From: JARRPM01 sp963792815
GTDB taxonomy: Bacteria; Pseudomonadota; Gammaproteobacteria; Pseudomonadales; Halieaceae
Length of the DNA: 64,000 bases
Direction of reading: 5' to 3'
Assembly: GCA_963792815.1 (NCBI GenBank)
Contig: CAWBXR010000011.1
Location: 248,001 to 312,000, forward strand
The notes below the pieces were generated by a model. That model was given only the letters and a program-made list of their open reading frames with translations. It made no database searches and was not told the DNA's origin. The position numbers and the translations under genes were made by a program. Shown here piece after piece: positions 34,701-43,064 of this stretch. Each line of letters opens with the position of its first letter. The stretch's first letter is position 1.

Positions 34701-35617
34701 ATGAGCCTTTACACCCCCCTGTTCGATCACCAGTTCCGGGCCATGGGCGGCCCCTGCCGCCTGCGCTTTGCCTGCGCCGATGAGGCCCTCGCCGGGCAGG
34801 TCATCGCGGCGGCCGAAACCGAGGTCCGGCGCCTCGAGCTCAAGTACAGCCGCTACCTGCCCGACTCCCTCACCAGCACCATCAATCGCGGCGGCCGGTG
34901 CGCGGCAGTCGGTGCCGATCGACAGTGAGACTGCGGCCATGCTGGGCTTTGCCCACACCCTGTGGCAGCAAAGTGACGGCCTGTTTGATCTCACCGCGGG
35001 TATCCTGCGCCGCGCCTGGGACTTCAAGTCCGGCCACCTGCCGGCGCAATCCGCCATCGACCCGCTATTGCCCCTGATCGGCTGGCAGCGGGTACAGTGG
35101 GATGCATCCTCGATCCGACTGCCTGCAGGCCGGCATGGAAATCGACTTCGGCGGCTGCGTGAAGGAGTATGCCTGTGACAGTGTCGGCGCGGTCCTGGCG
35201 CGGCACGGTATCGAGCGCGGGCTGGTGGACCTGGCGGGTGATATGGCGGTAGTGGGCAGCGGCTCTGAACGCGAGCCCTGGCCTGTTGCTATCCGCCACC
35301 CGCGCCAGCCCGGCGCAGCGATCGCCACATTCAGCCTGGCCAGCGGCAGCCTGGCCAGCAGCGGTGACTATGAGCGCTGTATGGTGGTGGACGGCCGCCG
35401 CTACGGCCATATTCTCAACCCTTTGACCGGCTGGCCGGTACAGGGCCTGGCCGCTGTCAGCATTGCCGCGCCCCAGTGCCTGGTGGCCGGCGGCAGCGCC
35501 ACCGTAGCCATGTTGAAACCGGAAGCGGAGGCCCTGGCCTGGCTGGCGGAACTGGGGCTGCCCTGGTTCGCGGTGGATGCGGCCCTGGCGTGTCACGGGG
35601 AGCTCGGGGTGGATTGA
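34701..35617 (+). pseudogene. apbE: apbE, FAD:protein FMN transferase, with two frameshifts
   Basis: ApbE attaches FMN covalently to Thr/Ser of extracytosolic flavoproteins. Three frames are needed here: MSLYTPLFDHQFRAMGG ... STINR; then AAGARQSVPIDSETAAML ... WDASSIRLP; then QAGMEIDFGGCVKEYA to the stop. Removing one G at 34890-34891 (about codon 63) and one base at 35124-35125 (about codon 141) gives a continuous 304-residue ApbE; 917 bases = 305 codons + 2, as expected for two insertions. The FAD/Mg block GMEIDFGGCVKEYA and the SGDY and HILNP motifs are present. No signal peptide is seen. As read, the gene is broken. Confidence 0.82.
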
Positions 35618-35705
35618 GAAAGTAACAGGGTCGAAAAAGGCGGCTGGCGCCGGTCGGGGTTATCAATCTTCCCCCGGCAGGTTAAGGGGAAGGGGCGCGA
35701 TCGTC

Positions 35706-35903
35706 TCAGTGGATGATGCGGTCCGGGTGAAGCTCCGCATCCAGGTCCCTGGACTGGTCGATGGCGGCGGCAGATTCCTGTTGTCTCAGGTAGGTGCGCA
35801 GGCGCCCAACCACACTGGTCATCACATCGATGGTCTGGCTGATTTGGTCCAGGGCCATCAGAATCGTTTCAGTATCCGTGTGGTTCTTGCCACTGTTGCT
35901 CAT
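35706..35903 (-). CDS. Small hypothetical protein
   Basis: A 65-residue soluble, mostly helical protein (ETILMALDQISQTIDVMTSVVGRLRTYLRQQ forms one long amphipathic helix) with polar, acidic ends. AGAGG lies six to seven bases ahead of the ATG, supporting translation. It follows nrdB by 61 bases on the same strand and may ride on the nrdAB transcript. I recognise no family. Confidence 0.5.
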   Translation of the reverse strand: MSNSGKNHTDTETILMALDQISQTIDVMTSVVGRLRTYLRQQESAAAIDQSRDLDAELHPDRIIH

Positions 35904-35964
35904 GTCAAACCTCTCGGTTGGTGACGGGGGTTTGCGGCGGCCGGCTGACCGCCGCAGTGGTTGA

Positions 35965-37254
35965 TCAGTCTCCCCAGTTCAGGGCGCCGCCTGTCTGGTA
36001 TTCGATGACGCGGGTTTCGAAGAAGTTTTTCTCCTTGCGCAGGTCCATGATCTCCGACATCCAGGGGAAGGGGTTCTGTGCGCCCGGGAACTGCTCCGGC
36101 AGTCCCAGCTGGGACAGGCGCCGGTTGGCGATGAAGTGCAGGTACTCTTCCATCATGGCGGCGTTCATGCCCAGCACGCCCCGGGGCATGGTGTCCCGGG
36201 CGTATTCGATTTCCAGCTGGGTGCCCTCGAGGATCATCTGGATGGCCTCCTGCTTGAAGGCTTCGGTCCACAGGTGCGGGTTCTCCAGCTTGATCTGGTT
36301 GATCACGTCGATGCCGAAATTCAGGTGCATGGACTCATCCCGCAGGATGTACTGGAACTGTTCCGCCACGCCGGTCATTTTGTTGCGCCGGCCCATGGAC
36401 AGGATCTGGGTAAAGCCGCAGTAGAAGAAGATGCCCTCGGTCACCGCGTAGAAGCCGATCAGGTTGCGCAGCAGGGTCTGGTCGTTCTCGGCGGTGCCGG
36501 TCTTGAAGGTCGGGTCGCTCAGGGCGTGGGTGTGGCTGATACTCCAGGCGGCCTTCTTGGCCACCGAGGGTACTTCCCGGTACATGTTGAAAACCGCGCC
36601 CTCGTCCATGCCCAGTGATTCGATGCAGTACTGGTAGGCGTGGGTGTGAATGGCCTCCTCGAAGGCCTGGCGCAGGATGTACTGGCGGCACTCGGGGTTG
36701 GTGATCAGGCGGTAGATGGCCAGCACCAGGTTATTCGCCACCAGCGAGTCCGCGGTGGAAAAGTAGCCCAGGTTGCGCATGACGATGCGGCGCTCATCCT
36801 CGGTGAGGCCTTCCTTGCTGCGCCAGGTGGCCACATCCGCGGTCATGTTGATTTCCTGCGGCATCCAGTGGTTGGCGCAGCCGTCGATATACTTCTGCCA
36901 GGCCCAGTCGTACTTGAACGGGACCAGCTGGTTGAGGTCGGCGCGGCAGTTGATCATGGCTTTTTCGTCCACCGACACCCTGGCGGCGCCCATCTCGAGC
37001 TCCTCCAGGCCGGGGGCAACATCCATGTTTTCCAGCGCCGCCATCGCCCGGCTGACGTTGTCCTCCAGCACGGGTGCCGGTGGCGTTTTACTGGCGCCGG
37101 CCGCCGGCGCCGCGGCTACCGCCTCGACCACTGCTTCGACCGTGGGCTCGGGAGCTTTCGGCTCCTGGGCTGCCTTCGCCTGCTCGGGCCTCGCGCCCGC
37201 TGCGGCGCCCGCCCCGTTTGCTTCCTGCTTGTGATAGTCGTCCCAATTCAACAT
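35965..37254 (-). CDS. nrdB: Ribonucleoside-diphosphate reductase class Ia, beta subunit
   Basis: Carries the diferric-tyrosyl radical for NDP reduction. The 429 residues include an Ala/Pro-rich linker (about 14-70) as in Pseudomonas NrdB. The iron/radical helix EEAIHTHAYQY supplies Glu, His and the radical Tyr, and YILRDESMHLNFG supplies later ligands. The C-terminal tail that docks into NrdA is present (ending EYQTGGALNWGD). AGGGGA lies six bases before the ATG. It is downstream of nrdA with an 83-base gap. Confidence 0.96.
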   Translation of the reverse strand: MLNWDDYHKQEANGAGAAAGARPEQAKAAQEPKAPEPTVEAVVEAVAAAPAAGASKTPPAPVLEDNVSRAMAALENMDVAPGLEELEMGAARVSVDEKAMINCRADLNQLVPFKYDWAWQKYIDGCANHWMPQEINMTADVATWRSKEGLTEDERRIVMRNLGYFSTADSLVANNLVLAIYRLITNPECRQYILRQAFEEAIHTHAYQYCIESLGMDEGAVFNMYREVPSVAKKAAWSISHTHALSDPTFKTGTAENDQTLLRNLIGFYAVTEGIFFYCGFTQILSMGRRNKMTGVAEQFQYILRDESMHLNFGIDVINQIKLENPHLWTEAFKQEAIQMILEGTQLEIEYARDTMPRGVLGMNAAMMEEYLHFIANRRLSQLGLPEQFPGAQNPFPWMSEIMDLRKEKNFFETRVIEYQTGGALNWGD

Positions 37255-37337
37255 CTGTTGTCCCCTGACTTGTATTTGCGTGTTCGGTACATGTGATCTG
37301 TCTGTTTATACGGCAACTGGCTGGTTGCGGCTCCTGC

Positions 37338-40205
37338 CTACTGGCAGGCCTCGCAGTCCGGGTCATCCAGCGAGCAGGCCTGGGGCACCGGCGCAGGCGC
37401 GGCTTCCTTTGACACGGCGTTGAGCTTGCCGGATTCAATGGTCGACTTTTCAGTGCCGGTAGCGGCGAGCGAGCGCAGGTAATAGGTGGTCTTCAGGCCG
37501 CTGTACCACGCCATGCGGTAGGTGATGTCCAGCTTCTTGCCGTTGGCGTTGTTGATGTACAGGTTCAGGGACTGGGCCTGGTCGATCCACTTCTGGCGCC
37601 GGCTGGCAGCATCCACCAGCCAGCGTGGCTCCACTTCAAACGCCGTCGCGTAGATGGCCTTGAGGTCGGAGGGCACCCGGTCGATCGCGTGCACGCTGCC
37701 GTCGTAGTACTTCAGGTCGTTGACCATGACCTTGTCCCACAGGCCCCGTGCCTTCAGGTCCTTGACCAGGTAGGGGTTGACCACCGTGAATTCACCGGAC
37801 AGGTTCGATTTGACATACAGGTTCTGGTAGGTCGGCTCGATCGACTGGGAGACGCCGGTGATGTTGGCGATGGTCGCGGTGGGCGCGATCGCCATGACAT
37901 TGGAGTTGCGCATACCCCGGCCCTTGACGGTTTCGCGCAGGGTGGGCCAGTCCAGGGTCTGGCTGCGGTCGACCTCGATGTAGTCGGCGCCCCGCTGCTC
38001 GATCAGGCGGTCCAGCGAGTCGATCGGGAACACGCCCTGGCTCCACAGTGAGCCCGGGAAGCTGCTGTAGGCGCCGCGCTCGCCGGCCAGTTCGCTGGAG
38101 GCCTCGATCGCGTAGTAGCTGATGGCCTCCATGGAACGGTCGGCAAAGGTGACAGCCTCGTCGGAGCCATAGGCGATGTGCTGCTTGTAGAGCGCATCCT
38201 GGAAACCCATCAGGCCCAGGCCTACCGGGCGGTGCAGCATGTTCGAGTTCTCCGCCTGGGGCACGGAGTAGTAATTGATGTCGATCACGTTGTCGAGCAT
38301 GCGCACGGCGGTGCGTACGGTGCGGCGCAGCTTGTCCAGGTCGAGGCCGTTCTCACCGATGTGCTGGGGCAGGTTGACGGAACCCAGGTTGCACACGGCG
38401 ATCTCGTCCTTGTTGGTGTTGAGGGTGATCTCGGTGCACAGGTTGGACGAGTGCACCACGCCCACATGCTGCTGCGGCGAGCGCAGGTTGCAGGGGTCCT
38501 TGAAGGTCATCCAGGGATGGCCGGTCTCGAACAGCATCCCCAGCATCTTGCGCCACAGGTTCTCCGCCTTGAGGGTCTTGAACAGCTTGAGCTCGCCGCT
38601 GCGGGTCATGGCCTCGTACTGCGCGTAGCGCTCCTCGAAAGCCTTGCCGTACAGGTCGTGCAGGTCAGGGACATCGTTGGGGGAGAACAGGGTCCACTCG
38701 CCGCCGTCGAAGACCCGCTTCATGAACAGGTCGGGGATCCAGTTGGCGGTGTTCATGTCGTGGGTGCGGCGGCGGTCGTCGCCGGTGTTCTTGCGCAGCT
38801 CGACGAACTCCTCGATATCCAGGTGCCAGGTTTCCAGGTAGGAGCAGACAGCGCCCTTGCGCTTGCCGCCCTGGTTTACCGCCACCGCGGTGTCGTTGAC
38901 CACCTTCAGGAACGGCACCACACCCTGGGACTTGCCGTTGGTGCCCTTGATGTAGGCGCCGAGGGCCCGCACCGGGGTCCAGTCGTTGCCCAGGCCGCCG
39001 GCAAACTTGGACAACATGGCGTTGTCCTGGATGGCGCCGTAGATGCCGTGCAGGTCGTCCGGCACCGTGGTGAGGTAGCAGGAGGAGAGCTGCGGCCGCA
39101 GGGTGCCGGCGTTGAACAGGGTCGGGGTGGAGCTCATGTAGTCAAAGGACGACAGCAACTGGTAGAACTCGATGGCCCGGGCGTTCTTGTCATCCTCCCG
39201 GGTAGCGAGGCCCATGGCCACGCGCATGAAGAAGATCTGGGGCAGCTCGATGCGCACATCGTTGCTGTGGATAAAATAACGGTCGTACAGGGTCTGCAGG
39301 CCCAGGTAGGTGAACTGCAGGTCCCGCTCGGGCAGCAGTGCCTGGCCGAGGCGCTCCAGGTCGAAGTCCTTCAGGTTCGGTGCCAGCAGTTCCAGCGCCA
39401 CCCCCTTTTCGATGTAGGCGGGCAGGGCCTGGGCATAGCGGGTAGCCATATCGGCCTGGGTGGCGCTGCTGGTCACCCCGAGGAAATGAAGCGCCTCGGC
39501 GCGCAGGTTGTCGCACAGCAGGCGGGCCGCAACGTAGGTGTAGTTGGGTTCCTGCTCGATCATGGTGCGGGCGGTAATCACCAGGGAGGTGCTCAGCTCC
39601 GCCGCGGTCACGCCGTCGTACAGGTTCTTCAGGGCCTCGTCGAGGATGCGGGTTTCACTGACATCGGCCAGGTCATAGCAGGCCTCGCTGACGATGGTGT
39701 GAATGCGGTCCAGGTCCAGCGGGGCGCTGCTGCCGTCCAGCTGGATCACATTGATGTTGCCCGCCGCCGCCTGGGTGGCGGGTGACAGGGCCTGTTTGGC
39801 CGCGCGCTTGCGGGCCTGTTCCTCCCGGTAGATGACGTAGTCCCGGGCAATCTTGTGCTCGCCGGCGCGCATCAGGGACAGCTCGACCTGGTCCTGGATG
39901 TCCTCGATATGGATGGTGCCGCCGGAGGGCATGCGGCGCTCGAAGGTGGCGGTGACCTGCTCGGTCAGGCGTGCCACGGTTTCGTGGATCCGGCTGGAGG
40001 CCGCGGCGTTACCGCCCTCTACCGCCAGGAATGCCTTGGTGATCGCCACTGAAATTTTGCTGAGTTCAAAGGGCACCACGGTGCCGTTGCGCTTGATGAC
40101 GCGCAATTGTCCTGGCGCAGTGGCGGCGATGCTGGCGCTGACGGCTGAAGGCTCCCGGGCGGGGGTGGTGCTGGCGCTGCCGGGTGTGCTGGTCTCTAGT
40201 TGCAT
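37338..40205 (-). CDS. nrdA: Ribonucleoside-diphosphate reductase class Ia, alpha subunit
   Basis: Catalytic subunit, 955 residues, with two N-terminal ATP-cones (LRVIKRNGTVVPFELSKISV and, about 120 residues later, INVIQLDGSSAPLDLDRIHT), the arrangement of the Pseudomonas enzyme in which the cones set overall activity by ATP/dATP. Catalytic-barrel elements include the SSCYLTTVPDD and NLCTEITLN cysteines. The C-terminal redox pair is C-E-A-C in the final six residues. GGAG lies five bases before the ATG. Its leader carries NrdR-box and DnaA-box candidates, and nrdR itself is encoded at 61338. Confidence 0.97.
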   Translation of the reverse strand: MQLETSTPGSASTTPAREPSAVSASIAATAPGQLRVIKRNGTVVPFELSKISVAITKAFLAVEGGNAAASSRIHETVARLTEQVTATFERRMPSGGTIHIEDIQDQVELSLMRAGEHKIARDYVIYREEQARKRAAKQALSPATQAAAGNINVIQLDGSSAPLDLDRIHTIVSEACYDLADVSETRILDEALKNLYDGVTAAELSTSLVITARTMIEQEPNYTYVAARLLCDNLRAEALHFLGVTSSATQADMATRYAQALPAYIEKGVALELLAPNLKDFDLERLGQALLPERDLQFTYLGLQTLYDRYFIHSNDVRIELPQIFFMRVAMGLATREDDKNARAIEFYQLLSSFDYMSSTPTLFNAGTLRPQLSSCYLTTVPDDLHGIYGAIQDNAMLSKFAGGLGNDWTPVRALGAYIKGTNGKSQGVVPFLKVVNDTAVAVNQGGKRKGAVCSYLETWHLDIEEFVELRKNTGDDRRRTHDMNTANWIPDLFMKRVFDGGEWTLFSPNDVPDLHDLYGKAFEERYAQYEAMTRSGELKLFKTLKAENLWRKMLGMLFETGHPWMTFKDPCNLRSPQQHVGVVHSSNLCTEITLNTNKDEIAVCNLGSVNLPQHIGENGLDLDKLRRTVRTAVRMLDNVIDINYYSVPQAENSNMLHRPVGLGLMGFQDALYKQHIAYGSDEAVTFADRSMEAISYYAIEASSELAGERGAYSSFPGSLWSQGVFPIDSLDRLIEQRGADYIEVDRSQTLDWPTLRETVKGRGMRNSNVMAIAPTATIANITGVSQSIEPTYQNLYVKSNLSGEFTVVNPYLVKDLKARGLWDKVMVNDLKYYDGSVHAIDRVPSDLKAIYATAFEVEPRWLVDAASRRQKWIDQAQSLNLYINNANGKKLDITYRMAWYSGLKTTYYLRSLAATGTEKSTIESGKLNAVSKEAAPAPVPQACSLDDPDCEACQ

Positions 40206-40340
40206 ATTTGCTCCGATGTGCTGGCGAGGTGCCTTATTGTTGTAGTGTTACCACTGGTTAGATTGTTCAAGTTACTGCCCATTCCACAGCCCGGGGCCTG
40301 CAAACTGCCCGTACGGTGTGAGGTTGGCTCATTCCTGTTG

Positions 40341-40359
40341 GCCTGCACGCTATGCAGGC
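40341..40359 (-). other. Stem-loop in the nrdA leader
   Basis: GCCTGCA - CGCTA - TGCAGGC, a perfect seven-pair stem about 135 bases upstream of the nrdA start codon. It would lie in the 5' untranslated region if transcription starts near the NrdR boxes. Confidence 0.35.
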
Positions 40360-40438
40360 GCCCCGATTGATCGCTTATGGCCGGTTTTGTCACATGGGTC
40401 GGCCCGGCACCGTTATTTGATCGTTTTTTGGCCGCCAT

Positions 40439-40486
40439 ACCCAACATATAGGGGTGGAGAACTGATTTGCATACAAGATAATGCGG
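40439..40486 (-). promoter_or_regulatory. Tandem NrdR-box candidate upstream of nrdA
   Basis: Two 16-bp sites, 40439-40454 (ACCCAACATATAGGGG) and 40471-40486 (ATACAAGATAATGCGG), match the NrdR consensus acaCwAtATaTwGtgt at about 12 and 11 of 16 positions. Their starts are 32 bp apart with a 16-bp linker, the helical phasing known for NrdR box pairs. NrdR would repress nrdAB when dATP is plentiful. Confidence 0.6.
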
Positions 40487-40525
40487 CGGTCGGTACAATG
40501 CAAGAGTACTAGGCTGGGTTTAATC

Positions 40526-40534
40526 TGTGGATAA
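40526..40534 (-). promoter_or_regulatory. DnaA box upstream of nrdAB
   Basis: TTATCCACA on the minus strand, a perfect consensus DnaA box, 40 bases upstream of the NrdR-box pair. In E. coli the nrdAB promoter is also under DnaA control, tying dNTP supply to replication initiation. Confidence 0.6.
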
Positions 40535-40698
40535 TATGTGTATACATCGTTGAGTCTGTGCCCGCTAACCCTACAGCCCTTACAACGCTTAGTTCGGGAG
40601 CCTGGGCAGGGCCTAATTCAGGCCTCTACGATTTATTTTTTATATCCCGGAGGGCTTTATATAGCTAAATATTATTTGAGAACCGAAGGCTCATTTCC

Positions 40699-40740
40699 CT
40701 CCCGCAGCGGGAGCCCCGGGGCAGGGCCGGGGCCCTGCCC
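40699..40740 (-). terminator. GC-rich hairpins downstream of argF
   Basis: Two adjacent palindromes: CTCCCGC - A - GCGGGAG (40699-40713) and GGGCAGGGCC - GG - GGCCCTGCCC (40719-40740). They start nine bases after the argF stop codon. No U-run follows at once, so termination efficiency is uncertain. Confidence 0.45.
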
Positions 40741-40748
40741 GCGCCACG

Positions 40749-41663
40749 CTAGCGATTGGCCAGCAGCAGGGTTTCCATGAGGGCTTTCTGGGCGTGCAGG
40801 CGGTTCTCCGCCTCCTCCCAGATGACGGTGGCGGGTGCGTCCATCAGCTCGGCGCTGATCTCCTCCCCGCGGTGGGCCGGCAGGCAGTGCATGTAGAGGG
40901 CGTCAGCGGCAGTGCGGCTCATGAGTTCGGCGTTAACCTGGTAGCGGGCGAACTGCTTGGCCCGTTCGAGCTGCTCTTCTTCCTGTCCCATTGACGCCCA
41001 TACGTCGGTGACGACCAGGTCGGCTCCCTCGGCGGCGAGCAGCGGGTCGTGTTCAATCCGGACCCGCCCGGCGTTGGCGGCGACCAGCGCCGGGTCCGGT
41101 TCGAAGCCCGCCGGGCAGGCGATGCGCAGCTCAAAGTCGAACTGCCTGGCGGCATTGATATAGGACTGGCACATATTGTTGCCGTCGCCCACCCAGCACA
41201 CGCTCCTGCCGGCGATGCTGCCGCGGCGCTCCACCCAGGTCTGGATGTCCGCCAGTAGCTGGCAGGGGTGGTAGTCATCCGTCAGGCCGTTGATCACGGG
41301 CACGCTGGAGTGGGCTGCAAAGCGCTCGACGATATCGTGGCCAAAGGTGCGGATCATCACGATATCGACCATGGATGAGATGACCCTTGCGCTGTCCTCC
41401 ACGGGCTCACCCCGGCCCAGCTGGGTGTCCTGGGGAGAGAGGAACATGGCGTGCCCGCCCAGTTGCGCCATACCCGCCTCGAAAGACACCCGGGTGCGGG
41501 TGGAGGACTTGGCGAAGATCATCGCCAGCACCTTGCCGGGAAAGGCGCGCTGGTCGGCGCCAGCGTGGTGTTCGCGCTTCATCTCGATCGCGCGCTGGAT
41601 CAGCTGGTTCAACTCGGCTGGACTGAAGTCCAGCAGCGTCAGGAAATGTCTCGTGTCAGACAT
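40749..41663 (-). CDS. argF: Ornithine carbamoyltransferase, anabolic
   Basis: Joins carbamoyl phosphate and ornithine to citrulline in arginine synthesis. The 304 residues fit the anabolic type. The carbamoyl-phosphate loop is SSTRTRVSFE (about 53-62), the ornithine-binding segment has DVWASMGQEEE, and HCLPAHRGEEI is the catalytic Cys block. It follows argD by 32 bases on the same strand; this pairing is common in pseudomonad relatives. Confidence 0.96.
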   Translation of the reverse strand: MSDTRHFLTLLDFSPAELNQLIQRAIEMKREHHAGADQRAFPGKVLAMIFAKSSTRTRVSFEAGMAQLGGHAMFLSPQDTQLGRGEPVEDSARVISSMVDIVMIRTFGHDIVERFAAHSSVPVINGLTDDYHPCQLLADIQTWVERRGSIAGRSVCWVGDGNNMCQSYINAARQFDFELRIACPAGFEPDPALVAANAGRVRIEHDPLLAAEGADLVVTDVWASMGQEEEQLERAKQFARYQVNAELMSRTAADALYMHCLPAHRGEEISAELMDAPATVIWEEAENRLHAQKALMETLLLANR

Positions 41664-41695
41664 GGCGGGTCCGTTTTGTCAGGCAGTGGGGCGGC

Positions 41696-42859
41696 TTACG
41701 CCTCCCGGATGAGTTTGGCGACGCCGGCCGCGAGAGCCTGCGCCTCCTGCTGGTTGATCACCAGGGGCGGCAGCAGGCGGATGGTGTTACCGGCGGTCAC
41801 ATTGATCAGCAGTCCGGCGTCGAAAGCCTGCTGGGCCAGGCCTGCGCAGTCTTTCTTCAACTGGATGCCCAGCATCAGGCCGCGGCCGCGGATCTCCGCG
41901 ATATTGGCTGCGGCGGCACTGTCCGCGAGCAGGCTGTCGGTAATGAGCCGGCCCATTGCGACGGCATTTTCGCACAGCCCGCTTTCGGTGATGGTTGTCA
42001 GCACCGCCAGCCCGGTGGCGCAGGCCAGCGGGTTGCCGCCGAAGGTGGAGCCGTGTTGGCCGGCGCCCAGTACACTGGCGGCAGCGCCCCGGGCCAGGCA
42101 GGCGCCGATCGGGACGCCGTTGCCCAGGCCCTTGGCCGTGGTGACCACGTCGGGCAGCAGGTTCATTCCCTGGTAGGCAAAATAGTTGCCGGTGCGGCCG
42201 TTGCCGGTTTGTACCTCGTCGAGCATCAGCAGCCACTCTTCCCGGTCGCAGATCTCGCGCATGGCCTGCAGGTATTCGGTGCTCAGCGGGTTTACCCCAC
42301 TTTCTCCCTGGATGGGTTCCGCCAGTATCGCCACCACCCCCGGGTTGTTGGCAGCTATCTGGCGCAGGGCCTGTATGTCGTTGCGCGGGGCCCGGATGAA
42401 GCCCGTCACCAGCGGCTCGAAGCCGGCCTGGATCTTGCGGTTGCCGGTCGCGCTCAGGGTGGCGAGGGTGCGCCCGTGAAAAGCGCCCTCCAGGACCACG
42501 ATGGCGGGTTTGTCGATTTTGCGCTGGTGACCGTACAGGCGTGCCAGCTTTATGGCGGCCTCGTTGGCCTCGGCGCCGGAATTGCCGAAGAAGCAGCTGT
42601 CCATGCCCGCCACCCGGGTGAGCGCTTCGGCCAGTTGCTCCTGCGCCTCTATCCGGTACAGGTTGGAGGTGTGCACCAGTTTGTCGGCCTGCTGGCAAAT
42701 GGCCGCGGTGACAGCCGGGTGTGCGTGACCGAGGCCGTTGACGGCGATGCCGGCGATGGCGTCAAGATAGCGTCGACCTTCGGTATCATACAGGTACACT
42801 CCCTCGCCGTGACTGAAGGTCACCGGCAACCTGGCGTAAGTCTGCATCACGGCCGACAT
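41696..42859 (-). CDS. argD: Acetylornithine aminotransferase
   Basis: PLP enzyme converting N-acetylglutamate semialdehyde to N-acetylornithine, possibly also acting in lysine synthesis. The 387 residues from MSAVMQTYARLPVTF carry GNSGAEANEAAIKLAR (PLP phosphate loop), LMLDEVQTGNGRTG (Asp to the ring nitrogen) and TTAKGLGNG with the Schiff-base Lys. An in-frame extension upstream exists, but AGGAG ten bases ahead of the ATG at 42859 and the normal family start decide for this one. The promoter is at 42916-42944. Confidence 0.95.
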   Translation of the reverse strand: MSAVMQTYARLPVTFSHGEGVYLYDTEGRRYLDAIAGIAVNGLGHAHPAVTAAICQQADKLVHTSNLYRIEAQEQLAEALTRVAGMDSCFFGNSGAEANEAAIKLARLYGHQRKIDKPAIVVLEGAFHGRTLATLSATGNRKIQAGFEPLVTGFIRAPRNDIQALRQIAANNPGVVAILAEPIQGESGVNPLSTEYLQAMREICDREEWLLMLDEVQTGNGRTGNYFAYQGMNLLPDVVTTAKGLGNGVPIGACLARGAAASVLGAGQHGSTFGGNPLACATGLAVLTTITESGLCENAVAMGRLITDSLLADSAAAANIAEIRGRGLMLGIQLKKDCAGLAQQAFDAGLLINVTAGNTIRLLPPLVINQQEAQALAAGVAKLIREA

Positions 42860-42915
42860 CAAACTCGTACTCCTATAAACGCAAAAAGGCAGCGGGAGCT
42901 GCCTCGAAAGGGGCA

Positions 42916-42944
42916 ACTATAGCGCCAACAGTAAAAGTTGGCAA
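42916..42944 (-). promoter_or_regulatory. Promoter candidate of argD-argF
   Basis: On the minus strand: TTGCCA (42939-42944), a 17-base spacer and TATAGT (42916-42921), 57 bases before the argD ATG. A hairpin GCCAAC / GTTGGC (42923-42941) spans the spacer and could be an operator. Confidence 0.6.
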
Positions 42945-43006
42945 TCGGGCTGAACCCCAGGCCCCCGAAAGTGGTCTGAAGTAGACAGATAGTCGCCGGG
43001 ATAGGG

Positions 43007-43012
43007 TAGAAT
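43007..43012 (+). promoter_or_regulatory. -10 element candidate of grxD
   Basis: GGGTAGAATGGCGC contains TAGAAT, 52 bases upstream of the grxD ATG. The best -35 (TAGACA, 42982-42987) is 19 bases away, so only the -10 is convincing. Confidence 0.35.
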
Positions 43013-43064
43013 GGCGCTCCCTGTGTTTCAGGGTGCGGTGAACAGGATCAATACAGGACAGGCA

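Larger units (their letters stand above)
40206..40748. other. Long intergenic region between argF and nrdA
   Basis: 543 bases without a supportable gene. From the nrdA side it holds a stem-loop (GCCTGCA - five bases - TGCAGGC, 40341-40359), the tandem NrdR-box candidate, a perfect DnaA box, then an AT-rich stretch (about 40628-40680), unusual for this genome, and two GC palindromes next to the argF stop codon. A 100-codon minus frame covers the NrdR region but has no coding look. Confidence 0.7.

Noticed and set aside
38178..39785. 535-codon frame antisense to nrdA
   Set aside because: Val/Gln/His-rich shadow composition; nrdA is complete on the other strand.
40196..40498. 100-codon minus frame over the nrdA leader
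   Set aside because: It crosses the NrdR-box candidate and hairpin, has unbiased composition and overlaps the start of nrdA.
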